Origin: Phytophthora hibernalis
Taxonomy: Eukaryota; Oomycota; Peronosporomycetes; Peronosporales; Peronosporaceae
Direction: 5' to 3'
NCBI GenBank assembly: GCA_012656075.1
Contig: JAAKBF010000224.1
Span: 806,001 to 870,000 of the forward strand
Length of the DNA: 64,000 bases
Positions 29,625-41,500 of this stretch are shown piece by piece (position 1 is the stretch's first letter; every line of letters begins with the position of its first letter). A program made the position numbers and the translations under genes. The notes beneath the pieces are model-generated. The model did not search any database, was not told the origin of the DNA, and saw only the letters and a program-made list of their open reading frames with translations.

Positions 29625-32600
29625 TTATCCAAACGCGTGGGCGATGTTGTGCAAGTAGTTATCAAAGCGCTTGAACCGACTGTCCAAACAGAAATGAATT
29701 GTCTGCTCGAACGACTCGCGGGCGCGTTCATCGGACACCTCAGGTGCCAGCGTCGTCACGATGTGGTTGATGTCATCACGCCCTGTCAGTTCCGGCATAT
29801 CCGCTGGGACCATCAATAGCAGTAGAGACACAAGAAGATGCATCTGCTTTCGCAGCACACAGTATGCCGTGCAGGCTGTGTCGACAAACTTCGCGAAGTC
29901 CTTTCCTTCCACTCCACCCAGCACATAGGCCATTTCGTTTGTGAACACAAAAGGTGTACGCTCACGACGAATTCCCAACTACAGCAGATACAACAACCAC
30001 AAGTTAGAAAAAATCAAGCTGAGTAAGCTACAATTGCAACATTTTACCTTGTAATACTTGAGGTGGCCAAGGAAGTGACCGAAATCAATGTGGAAGTAGC
30101 GACCTGACGATGCAATCTAAAAGCACAGTAAAGTTAGAAAGATGCACAGAAGAACGGTGCCATAATACTCAGTACACACGTACCATAATGTTGTCGTTGT
30201 GACGATCACCGATACCAAGAACACACGTTGCAACACAGTAGCCAGCGGAAGAGCGACCGAAAAGGTCGACGGCAGCCTTGTGACTTCTCGGATCGGAGTT
30301 GTTAGCACGAATCCAGTCCGAGAAACTGGGATCTTTAAACGTGCCCATCATACCATCACGCCTGTGCACCTCCGCAGTCGTGACAGAATTTGGCACCATC
30401 TGAAGGATACCCGTCATTGGTGACGTGGCCACACACTTGTATGGCTCCATTGCCAGGTCCAGGCCCTCATCACGCCACATTTCATCCATCAAACGAATCA
30501 ACTGCAGCGTCAAGCAATCTTGCCGCACGTCATCACCGGCCTTGAACATAACCGTCACCGGATCACCGCCTTCCTCAGCATTCTCAAACACCAACCACAG
30601 CGGCTTCTTCGCCGAATCCATCACGCGGCACTTGCTCACGATGATCTTTCCTACTTCAATGCGAGGATCAAGAGGCAACTGGAACGAGCCAGGCAAAAGC
30701 TCGTTTAATGCCTCCAACCCCTGTTGCATCGCGCGCTTCATTTCTGCCGCGCCGTCCTTCCTCTTCGCCTTTACACTCTGGCAAATACGCTCCAGCATAC
30801 CTCCCTCCGAGAAAAGCTTGTCCTGCAATTTCAGAATCGCACGCATTTTCGAGCTACACACGTCCAGGTACGCATTCAAGATTGTGCCATATCGTTCGCG
30901 GTACTGGTCGTTGTGCGCCTCCACCTTCATGCTCCAGAAGAGGTCGAACCCGATCTGGTTTGGATTCTTGATCGCTCGCTCGATCAGCATCATGGCCAAG
31001 GGGGAAACATGGTGGTTCTCAAACTTTATGGCCTGTACAAGCTGAGGCAGGAAGTAGCTGAAAGTCGTATCGGCCATCTGGCTTAGCTTCTGCACCGCGA
31101 ACGTGCGAACGCCTTCGTGCGCAAATTCTCCATTCAAGAACTCGATGTAAGCAGCCTGGTGGTCAGGTACAGACCAGCGAGGAAGCAACATCAACGCATC
31201 TTCACATTCATCTCGATCATCCCAGTGAACACAAGAGAGGATCCGCGGAAGGGCTGCGGGGATATCGATGAATTCGTCACGGTGCATCCACAGCTGCTCC
31301 TTCTGGTACGGGCTGAATCGGTACAGCGGGTCCAACAAAATAAGCTTGCGCAGCTCGTGCAGCTCGGACTCACGCTGATAAGAGCTGTGCCCACTACTAC
31401 GAGTAGTTGAATCACGTAGATCTTGAGCAACACTTTCCAAAATGTTCCTACCATCGAGTTGATCGTTACTCTCTTCTGCACGAGGGCTTTCCGCGGGGAC
31501 CGGAGGCTACCGCTTGAATCCTCGAAGCTTCCATTGCTGCTACCAAAATCGTTGATGCTGGAGTCACCCTTCGCAACCGTCGAAATCGCAAGCATCCATT
31601 CTTCACGATCTTGCTTTGTTTCAGCTGAAATAATGTAATCACGAGATGAGCCCATCGGCCGCACTTTGAAGCACCACGTCTGGCGAAGCTTGCGTGTGCC
31701 CTTATTCACAGGAGCTGTTGTAAACTTTTGGTTCATATCGTCTGCAGTTGTCACCGAGCAGTTACGCAGAGTAATCAACTTGCGAGGAGCAGTTTCATCA
31801 TCAGCGTAGCTAAGCGTGCACGTGCTCTGGTCTACCACAAACCAACGACGACGCCAACGCGTCAGAGAAGAGAAGTTGCCCACTTTCTGAAGCCATCCTT
31901 CCTTGCGAAGCATGACGGATCGACTGCTCGTAACAATGCTGCGACGATGAGAACGGTCACTCGCTGATGATTCATCGTCATCGCTCCAGTCGAACTTGAT
32001 CGGTGCATCGAACTTGGACAACTCGACTTGGATCATGGGCTCGTTAGGCAGGGTAACATGAGGCACGGGTCCCTGGACGCAAGAGTGCAAGTTGTTGTAC
32101 ATGTGTACGTACTGCTGGCCCTGCGTGAGCGTATCATCCACATCAAAGGCGTTCACACCCGTTACCAGCATTTTTCCTCGGTAGCATCCATATTTGCGGC
32201 TGAATTACCGACAACCTTCTTCACGCCCAAAACCGTCAGCTGGACACGCATGGTGCGCGTCACATTGCAAATGTCAATATTAAACTTGTGCCACAGAGAA
32301 TCTTCCCACTCGGCGTAGAGCAAATCGTTCCGTTGCGCCTTTAATCGAACATCGCTGGTATCGATCACGGCGTTTTCAAGCAGTTGTCCCCATCGAACAG
32401 CTCAATGCGAACGATCACACTGGAGCTTGTCAACGGGATCCGACTCACGACGGCTTCTTCACTTGACCTCTTCCTCACGCACGTAGTACGGGGAATATTC
32501 AAGACACGGCGAATACGAATAGCAAACGCCTTCTGAATAATTCCAGAAGGCAACGACGGATTGCGGTCAACTGATGGTCGTTCCCATTCATCACCCAGCG

Positions 32601-33869
32601 TCGTCATTTGCAACGAAGTCGCCCTTTCACCATCAAACATATCGGCAAACTGGTTAACCATCGAGCCCGAGCTAACGGAAAGGTCTCTGCCGATAGTCAG
32701 ATTCATCATAGCCGTCTCTTGGATAACGGACTCGTGAATCACCGTTAACCGAATCGTCTTCTTTGTCAGTAAACACTCACGCACGTGCACGTACTCGTTC
32801 AGCACACGGAATCGGTCAATCATGTAGTCACGGTATCCTGTAATTTTCAAGCGGTACTCTGCAGGGTTGTAGGGCCTCAGCGGTGCTGCATCCAGAGCCT
32901 GTTCGTAACAATTGAAAATGTGCTCCACAATCTGTCCAACCGTGTCTCCTGTCGTAACAACCATCCGTACATCAGTAATGGCCTTCGCACTCACTTCCTG
33001 CAACTGGAACATGCGTTTGTACGTGACGTGAACCGCGCTAAACTTGACCACGTCACAAAGACCCTTCAGCCAGCGCTGGTACTCGGGTTCCGAATCCGCG
33101 CAAATCGCCCACGTCCGCGTAGTGGTAACCAGCAGAATGCCATACGGCTCATACTTGGACTCCATCGGCTGCAGCGAGGACACTCTGTCCAGATCAATGC
33201 GTCCGCGCTCCAGCGTCTTCTTCTCGTCGCGACTCAACGGGATGCCGTTCTTTCCGGTTTCTTCTTGTAGTACGCCAGCACGCTGCCGTTGAGCTCCATG
33301 TACCGCTTCTTGAACGCCTTGTTCTTCTCTCCTTTCTTGCGGAGATAGCCTCCCATGTGGTTAACTAGGTGCTGCGTCAACGAGATGGGTTCGTCCGAGA
33401 TGATCAAGTTGGCCGGGATCCGCGCCACGGTCTTGAGCGGCGTGATGAGCGCGAACTGGTTCTTCTGGTTGGAGTTGTGGGCAATCCAGTCGCCCTCCTC
33501 CACCTTAAACTCGGGTGTGTTGGCGCGCACCTCGAGCTCCGCCGGGGAAATCTCCTCATGAGCGTTTTTCATCACTTTGCCCACTGCTGAGCGGAAGTAG
33601 AGCGACTCCTTCGAGTGGTACAGGTCTGGTACAGGCTGCCAGCGCTTGTCGTCGCCCATCATGCTGCGCCCCACCTTGGCGTACGGGTTCAGCGCCTCGA
33701 ACGAAGGCACGAGCGACACGTCCACGTTGCGGAAGCTCGCGCCGCTCTCGTAGCTGTTGTAGGCGGCCGAGATGAAGGACGACGCCGTGCTGCTGCGCAT
33801 GGAGCTGGCCGAGCTGCCGCCGCCGTTCAGCACCGACTGCATCGACTGCCGCGGGTTTAAACTGAACAT
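29625..33869 (-). CDS. Class I-like phosphoinositide 3-kinase with two PH domains (paralogue 1)
   Basis: Exons (leftwards) 33869-30184, 30116-30048 and 29978-29625; about 1370 residues. Domains in order: disordered start; PH1 at about 178-290 (GGYLRKKGEKNKAFKKRYME); Ras-binding-type domain at about 300-400 (YRLKITGYRDYMIDRF); C2 at about 460-650; PH2 at about 690-800 (KEGWLQKVGNFSSLTRWRRR); helical PIK domain; and the kinase domain. Catalytic residues: VMFKAGDDVRQD (ATP lysine), GIGDRHNDNIM (catalytic loop) and HIDFGHFLG. The activation loop KLGIRRERTPFVFT has the basic RRER pattern by which class I enzymes accept PtdIns(4,5)P2. No p85-binding domain is visible. Likely product PtdIns(3,4,5)P3, by family. 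Four single-base breaks: 33251-33253, 32388-32391, 32171-32175 and 31439-31442. Confidence 0.9.
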
Positions 33870-34602
33870 CTACATTAACACGAATAAGAAGTTAGAAATG
33901 GCGGCATATTTAACGGTTAAGAACCACTTCTTACGGCGTACCGTGGTCTTTACGCTCTGTAGGTCGCAGGAAGCGGTACGCAGTGTCCTCCCTAGACACA
34001 AGACTGAGCTCTGTAGGCGAGCTGCTGCACGTGGGGCTCTCTTCCGCGCTGTGTGGTTGGCGGATGGCGGGCCGGTTCTGGGCCCCGATGGCAAATTTCC
34101 TTCTTCTTCCCCTCACCGCCTTCCTTCCCGCACCCAGCTAATTCGTACTAATACACCTACCCCGTGGCATAAATCGGAGCGAAAACCTGCGACAATGGAT
34201 ATCGAAGCCTAAAACGAACAGCGAAAGTGACAGGGGAACCATGTTGTGCCACTCTTCATACCGGTGTTGAGAGCTTGAACGGAAACGTGGGTTCACTTTC
34301 GAAAACCTGTCGACAATTTATATTTGCGCGGCTCTTAATCTCGCGAATTTTTCGGCCGTGAACAACTCGAGCGCTATTACAAGAGATAATCTCACAGCGG
34401 TGATGTTGTGGCGCGCTGTCGGTGGTGCGCAGGATTGCTCGAATCTGAAGGCCACGGCCCAGCTGCAAACATATAATAGCGCCCAGCTGCCGTAGCCATG
34501 ATTGTGGCTCGCTGATTACGTGGGATATGTCACTAAATTGGGAGATAATAGTGACGGTTTATATACACTTACTTTTGGCGAAACGTCGCGACGTACGTGA
34601 GC
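33870..34602. other. Divergent intergenic region
   Basis: About 730 bp holding the promoters of PI3-kinase 1 and the ankyrin/Ig gene. No gene or repeat recognised. Confidence 0.5.
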
Positions 34603-35552
34603 ATGGCCACGGCCTCGAGCGCTCGCTGTCCGCCGCTGTGTCAGCGCAACGCGCTGTGGTGGAGCCAAATGTACGGCAGCAATAAGGAGGACGATACAGC
34701 CGCGCCGTCTGGCCGCGATGGCTTCTACCGCGCTATCCGCGACAACCGCGTGGATCAAGTGCAGCGCTTCGTCGCTGGAAATCCCGCGGCTGTGTTCACC
34801 AAGGTGGGTGCGCTTCGTTAGGCTGAACCCGAGCTCACATCAGCTCGTACGTGCTCCTTTGCCTGGATAGATCTTTGTAAGTAGTACCGTGCAGTGAGGA
34901 TGGAACAGGGCAATGGTAGCAACTGTTCTAGGTGCTGTGTACAGGGCAATAATGAACGGACAGCTCTGTACGTCGCCAGCTTCTTCGGACGACACCAAAT
35001 CGTCCGAGTCTTGCTGCATCGCGGCGCCGACAAGTACGTCGCTCTGCACTTGTTACAGCTCGGCCTTGCCAACTAATACTGTTGCAGGAACGTGCAATGC
35101 GACGGTATGCGCCCCATCGACGTAGCTGGATTTGGCTCGACCGACGCCGTCGACCGCATGAAGGTTCGCACCCTCCTGCAAGGTGCCAACTCGCTGCAAT
35201 GCCCTGCATGATGCACTCTATCCTAACGCTGCTCATCGTAGGCGATGTCTGTCCTCATGTCGTCATTCGTCTCGACAACCGCAAGGGTTCTTCTACTGCT
35301 GGCAGCGAAACTCGCCGGTTGCAGATCCATTTCAGTGAGGCTGTGGACGACTTCACTTTGGAGGACGTTGAAGTGAGCGAGGGCTGCGAGGTCGTGGCCT
35401 TCTCCATGTTACGTCGAGACCTGTTCCTCGTCACGGTACAACTCGTTGGAGGCAACGCTAGCGTGGAGGTTCCTGCTGGAGCAGCGCGAGCAGGCGGCCG
35501 TTGCAGCGCAGGATCTGGACCGTTCCAACTGCAGGTTTCTTCGCCACAATAG
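34603..35552 (+). CDS. Ankyrin-repeat protein with bacterial-type Ig-like domain
   Basis: Exons 34603-34803, 34945-35033, 35088-35182 and 35242-35552, all in phase; 231 residues. The N-terminus (FYRAIRDNRVDQVQRFVAGN) is a degenerate ankyrin unit; exon 2 encodes a canonical one (ERTALYVASFFGRHQIVRVL); exon 3 part of a third (GMRPIDVAGFGSTDAVDRM). The last ~100 residues (LQIHFSEAVDDFTLEDVEV, then SVEVPAGAARAGG and GPFQLQV) fit the bacterial Ig-like fold in which 'F-SEAV--F---D--V' and 'V-VPAGAA' are landmarks. Such folds are common in bacterial surface proteins and rare beside ankyrin repeats. No signal peptide, so probably cytosolic. The function is unknown. The splice model is supported by phase agreement at all three introns. 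Confidence 0.7.
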
Positions 35553-35950
35553 CAAGTCCCCATCTGGCCCTATCACAATACAGCAACCTTGGTAGAAAGC
35601 GACTCACTTGCTCGCATTTCGTCGAATGGCGTTGGTGGAAACGGCGGTTTTGCCCTATACCCTCCAGCTTCGCATTCTGGGGCTAAATCGGCTCAGCGGG
35701 AGGGGCGACATCTGCCTCCTTCCTGTTCAACGATCGATTGTGCCGCCTGGTCAAACGGGTCGGCCCTCCCATCCGTCGCGGGCAGAGCAGCTAGCATACT
35801 CAAGTCCATAGAATTCGCCGGATGGGTGGTCAAGCTGCGTCTTTCGCGCTTCCTCCCGCGCAATGTGTTGCGGACTGATCGCCTCGTGAAAGAAAGGAGG
35901 CCACCGTTCATTCGCGAAAGCCAGCGGAAGCCCCAGACCTCTCCCCGACC
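35553..35950. other. Intergenic region
   Basis: About 400 bp between two rightward genes. Nothing recognised. Confidence 0.45.
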
Positions 35951-36323
35951 ATGAAGAAGAGCGTGCATTGGTCCACTGTCACCGTGTACGAGTTCGGCGT
36001 GGGCCTGGGCGGCAGTGCAGTGCCCAAGCACGGGGCCCCTCCATCGGCCTGGCGCGCGCGCCCGCAGCGTGTGGAGCTCGCGTCTGGACGACGTGGAGGA
36101 CGACGAGGCGCCCAGAGCCTCCGCCTGCAAGGACAAGCACAAGCACAAGGACGCGGCCAAGCGTGTGCCAAGACGCCGCAAGGTGCGCTGGCTCAAGCCC
36201 CTGGAACGCGTGACGATGCTCACCAAGGCCGGCTGCAGCGAGAAGCGCATCTACCGCATGATGATGGAGTCGTCCGAGATCGCCATGTCCCGCCGTCTCA
36301 CGCTCAGGGTGCTGGACATTTAG
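35951..36323 (+). CDS. Small basic conserved protein, function unknown
   Basis: 124 residues if two breaks are bridged (GGGG 36032-36035 and CCC 36061-36063, one base lost in each). The N-terminus VHWSTVTVYEFGVGLGGSAVP followed by GGPSIGLA resembles a short module I have seen in many stramenopile proteins, with alternating aromatic/valine strands and a Gly-Pro turn. The middle is acidic then Lys/His-rich (KDKHKHKD). The C-terminus RRRKVRWLKPLERVTMLTKA and KRIYRMMMESSEI is basic and helical. No catalytic residue, membrane segment or signal peptide. I do not know its function. Coding status is supported by the two ends reading well and by codon usage like its neighbours. Confidence 0.6.
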
Positions 36324-36578
36324 CTGCTGCTGTCTTCGCGGACATGATCGGATCCTAGAGGTTGGAGCAGGACCACGGGTTGCAAGGCGTAACATACCAT
36401 TAATTTACAAGGAAGAGGAGTTTATTCTACATATGAAGGAGGCTAGCGTCGGCTTCCTGCCCGAAGATCTGAGCATCGATACTTGTGGACTTTACCTCCT
36501 AAGAATAGGGGGCTAATCGTGTCGCTTCGGTCTGGGCAATGCTTTGGCTGCGAGTCGCTGCTTGTCAATCTGCCATTG

Positions 36579-38156
36579 ATGTCGTTGTACACGCTCAAGC
36601 ACTTGCTGAATGACTGCAGTACGCGGTTGTCGCGCACGAAATACACCTCCGAGAGGAAGAGCGAGACGCTCGAAGATGTCTGGCGAGCGTTCAATGACTG
36701 GATCGAGTCCCGCTTCAGTCAGGGCAAGGTACGGCTCAATTGTGCTGGTTTAGTGGCCCAAACCTTGCTCGTATTGACTGGTGTCCATTTGCAGGGTGTG
36801 CATATCGCGACATTCGCGACGATCACGTGGGAAACCTTCACCAACGCACGTAACCAGCCCAAACTGAGACCCACTTTCTTCCTGTCCGACACCTTTGTTA
36901 AAACGTACGGGGTCTCACAGAAGCGGCCCCCGCTGCCCAACGCCAATTTAGCGTCGCTCGAGGACATCAATTTTACCAAGATCGCCATCAGGTTCTCGCA
37001 CAGCTTGACCAAGGACCTCGTCTTCTGTGCCATTCGCGACATGGTGCAAAAGATTGGCATGGTAGCAAGTACAGGGTGCCAATGTCGATCACCTTCAACT
37101 TTGGGCGGCTGATCGCTAAGAACCGATGCGTCTCGGTGCTCTTTGACCCTCTCAAATTCCCACGAGCGCTCGAAGATCAAATCGCTCGCTCCATGATCAG
37201 CAGCCCACCGTCGACTCTAGGCAATCTGGACGATTTCGACATCTCGCCAGAAGACTTGGTCGACTACACTGAAGCATTTCCACCTGTGGACAATAACGAA
37301 GGCACAAAGCGAGCTGCTACCATGAACATTGTGTTTCCCAACGACGAGCAGGAAGCGCTGCCCACCAACCGCAGCGACCCCGAAAACATCATTGGCACGG
37401 ACGTTAGTATTGAGGAAGAGCTGCAAATGTACGACGCATTGCTCTCACCAGGTTCCTGTGCAGATGAAAGCTCGTCAAAGCACCACGTAATGGAGTCCGC
37501 GTTCAAGCGGCACATTTCCAAGATGGCGAATGACGTGGATCTTGAGGCGAAATACGCGTTCGACACGCAGCTACAGCAAAAACGCGACCTGGATTCGATG
37601 GCGTTGGAATATAAGATGCGACGCATGTGTGCAGAGGACTTACAGACCCATCTACGCCTTCAAATGCAACAGCATGAAGACGTACTGGCCAGCGAGAAAT
37701 ATGACCGACGGTCGACAGACCCGAAGGCCAGCACCTTTTTCTCCGAAAGCGAGCGCGCGTCAGGGTTTTGACGACAAGCGCTATCAGAACCGCGTGAAGG
37801 AGCAACTGAAGCATCAGCTGCAGGACCAAATCTCCAACAAGGAGCACGAGCGCGTCAACATGAAGCAAAAAGTGCTGCACGATGATCAAATATTTTTGCG
37901 GCGGGTCCGTAACGAGCTGAACGCAATCGAGAAGAAACAGGTGCACGACCGCGAGGAGCTCCGAAAAGTCCTCGCAGGCTCATGGAACCGCGACAGCGGC
38001 ATGAAGAAGCTCGTGGAGACGCGCAAGAAGCAGAAAGCGGCCGAGCGGATCCTCCGTGAAGACGTGGTCATCTCAGCCCGCGACAACATCTCAAAACTCT
38101 CAAAGCCCGACGACTACTCCGTGGGCTTCGACATCCGGTCGGTCTGCGGGGATTGA
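36579..38156 (+). CDS. CCDC81: CCDC81-like protein (HU-fold plus coiled coil)
   Basis: Exons 36579-36728 and 36795-38156; about 504 residues. The first ~190 residues include LEDVWRAFNDWIESRFSQGK, GVHIATFATITWETF, RPTFFLSDTFVKTYGV and SITFNFGRLIAKN. This is the HU-like DNA-binding-protein fold, duplicated, as found in CCDC81, a ciliary/centrosomal protein in animals. The middle is acidic and disordered. The last ~200 residues are a long Lys/Glu/Gln-rich coiled coil (RVKEQLKHQLQDQISNKE). Two breaks: AA 37067-37068 (one base) and the GC repeat at 37752-37759 (two bases). The start is the first ATG compatible with the HU fold. Assignment to CCDC81 is by fold pattern and layout; related HU-CCDC81 proteins exist, so orthology is not certain. 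Confidence 0.65.
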
Positions 38157-38505
38157 TCAGAGCAAAGCGCATGCAAATAATACAAATACGTGTGTTGCCC
38201 ATCATCGTGAGCTCGTTGTCAATGCATTCCTATAGCCTCTTGACATTTGGGACTCGTCAGCTGTGATGCCACCTCGGGTGACATCAGGATTTGCAACAAC
38301 TTCAACTTGGACAAATTAATCGCGCGCCACACATCGAGGCACCACGCGCCAAAACTGCGCGTACAATTTATTAATTCTCCTCCTCCATTATTAATTCTCT
38401 CTTGCTGCAGGTCCTGAAGCCTTCAAACAGCGGTAAGTCGATCGCTTTGCACAGGTTTTCACCCAAAACGTCGCTGGGTACAACGTTTTTGCTGTTTGGC
38501 CACCT
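38157..38505. other. Intergenic region
   Basis: 3' flank of the CCDC81-like gene and distal promoter of PI3-kinase 2. No feature recognised. Confidence 0.4.
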
Positions 38506-38518
38506 TCATTCCGCATTT
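38506..38518 (+). promoter_or_regulatory. Oomycete-type initiator element of PI3-kinase 2
   Basis: tcattccgcattt matches the consensus TCATTYYNCAWTT at every position and lies 72 bp upstream of the ATG at 38590. Confidence 0.65.
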
Positions 38519-38589
38519 CGCCACCTACCGCCCAAGCAGAAAAGCGAGCAAGAGAGAAGGAAATCCCCGTAAGCACGTCATTACGCACT

Positions 38590-41500
38590 ATGCAGGCCCG
38601 GGCATCGCTCTCGGCCTCGTACGCCAGCTACGAGGCCAGCAAGAGCTTCCGGGACGTCGACACGTCCCTCGTACCGAGCTTCGGCGCCATGAACCCGTTC
38701 GCGCAGGCGGGTCGGACCGCCGCGGGTCAGCGCTGGCAGCCCGTACCCGGACTCTTCCACTCCAAGGAGTCGCTCTTCTTCCGCGCGGCCGTGGGGCAGC
38801 TGCTGCGCCAAGCGCACGCCGAGATCTCCCCACGGACCTCGAGGTGCGCGCCAACACGCCCGAGTTCCGCGTCGAGGACGGCGACTGGGTGGCCCACAAG
38901 AACCAGAGCAAGTTCGCGCTGGACACGCCGCAGTTCCTCAACTGCGTGGCGCGCATCCCGGCCGCGCTCATCATCTCGCAGCATCAGGTGTCCCACACAG
39001 TCCCGGTGAAGCTCGTGAGCGGCCTTCTCCGGAAGAGGGGCGAGGGATTCAAGGCCTTCAAGAAGAGGTACATGGAGCTGGACGGCAGCGTGCTGGCCTA
39101 CTACAGGAAGAAGCCCGAGAAGCACGGCATCCCGCTCAGTCGGGATGAGAAGAAAAGCTGCGAGAAAGGCCATATTGACTTGGATAAGGTGTCGTCTTTG
39201 CAGCCCCTGGACAATAAGTCGGAGCCCTTCGGCTTCCAGCTGGTCACCACGGCTAGGACGTGGGTGCTAGTGGCAGACTCAGAGGTGGAGTACCATCGCT
39301 GGGTCAAGGCTCTGTGTGGAGTGGTCAAGTTCAGCGCCATCCACGTCATGTACAAGAGGCAGTTCCAGCTGCGCGAGGTGAACGCCCAAGCTATCACGGA
39401 CGTCAGGATGGCTGTGACGACGAGTGACACGGTGGGGAGATCGTGGAGCACGTTTTTAACTGCTACAAACAGGCACTGGATGCGGCGCCGCTGAAGCCGT
39501 ACGACCCCACTGAGTATCTACTGAAAATCACGGATATCGTGACTACATGATTGACCGCTACAGGATGCTGAACGAGTATGTGCACGTGCGAGAATGTCTG
39601 CTGACCAAGAAGACGATCCGACTTACGGTGGTGCACAAGTCGATCATTCGGGAGACAGCCATGATCAATCTCAGTATTCGCAACAATTTGCAGCTAGCTG
39701 GTGATCCGAGGGCGGGCAAAAGCTCGAATCAACTGGATGAACTGTTGGAGACCGAACGTTCCACGACACTGCAGATGACGACACTTGGAGAGACTGAATG
39801 GGACCAAAACCAACCAAGCCCAAATGCGCCTGTTCCGAGTGTAATGGTTCAGGAGCCTTTCACAATTCGGATCCACCGCGTCCTCAATATCCCGCGGACC
39901 ACGTGTGTATTAAAACGAACGAGTGAAGCGGCTACTGTTACTCAGGTTGATCTGTCCAGCGCCAGCGTTGTGGTTCGCATCGCACTGTATGATGGAGGCC
40001 AGCTGATCGAAAATGGTGTCGTAGATACGAGCGACGTCCGTCTCAAGGCCCAACGCAACGACTTGCTGTTTGTTGAATGGAGCAACCCTGTCTGGCACAA
40101 ATTCAACATCGGCATTTGCGAGGTGACGCGGACAATGCGCGTGGAATTGACAGTGATTGGTATTAAGAAGATCATTGGAGGCTCCAGATCGAACGGCCAA
40201 GAAGAAAAGATGCTTGTGACTGGAATCAATGCGTTTGAGGTGGATGGTATGCTAACACAAGGTTCGATTTACGTGCGCATGCACAATAACTTGCATTCCT
40301 GCGTACAAGGGCCGATACCGCACGTGGCGCTGCCGAACGAACCACTGATTCATGTCGAGCTCAGCAAGTTTAATGCCCCTGTCAAATTCGACTGGAGTGA
40401 CACAGATATGTTTGCATCAAGCATTCGCCCCCATCGAGCTAGTATCGTCCAGAGCAGTCGGTCAAACAAGCTGCATAAAGAAGGCTGGCTTCGGAAGGTG
40501 GGGAACTACAAAAGCTTGACGCGTTGGCGGCGGCGCTGGTTCATCGTGGACCAGGCCACTTGCTCGTTGAGCTACGCCGATGACCAAACCGCGGCGCGTA
40601 AGCAGATCTCGTTGAAAAGTTGCTCCGTCAGTACGGCCGACGATATGAACCAGACATTTACGACAGCACCCGTGAATAGCGGTACACGAAGAGTACGCCA
40701 AACGTGGTGCTTTAAGGTGCGACCTATGAATTCTTCTCGCGAATATATCATGTCGGCGGACACAAAGCAGTCTCGCGAGGCGTGGATGCTAGCGATTCAG
40801 ACGGTTGCCGCCAACGGAACCATTTTCAGTGAAATCATCACTCTTGGTGAGACGAACAACGGCGAGATGTTATTTTTCGAAGAAAGCCCACGCTCAAGCT
40901 ATACGAATGAACAACTCAACAGCTTGAGTGTTTCATCATCTTCGTCTTTAAAACAGGCGCGGCGACACTCCGACTCATGCAGCAGTGACAGCTCCAATCA
41001 GCACGACTCGTGTCTGAGAGATCTACGCAAATTGATTTTGTTGGACCCGCTGTACCCGTTTAGCTCATACCAAAAGTCCCAATTGTGGATGTATCGCGAG
41101 GAGTTGACCGACATTTTTCCAGCATTGCCGCGAGTTCTGTCCTGTGTCCACTGGGACGACCTTGGGGAAACCGACGATGCGTTGGCGTTGTTACCTCGTT
41201 GGGCCGAGCCTGATCATCAAGCGGCTTACATCGAACTTCTGAGTGGTGAGTTTGCGCACGAAGGGGTTCGCACATTCGCGGTGCAGAAGCTAAGTCAGAT
41301 GGCCGATACGACTTTCAGCTACTTCCTGCCTCAGCTTGTACAGGCCATTAAGTATGAAAACCACCACGCATCTCCTCTGGTAATGCTGCTGATCGAGCGA
41401 GCGATTAAGAATCCAAACCAGATCGGTTTCGACCTCTTCTGGGGAATGAAGGTTGAGGCGCACAACGACCAGTACCGCGAGCGATACGGCACGATCTTAA

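Noticed and set aside
36483..36578. Extending the CCDC81-like protein upstream
   Set aside because: The in-frame extension lacks an ATG; the HU-like fold begins after the ATG at 36579.
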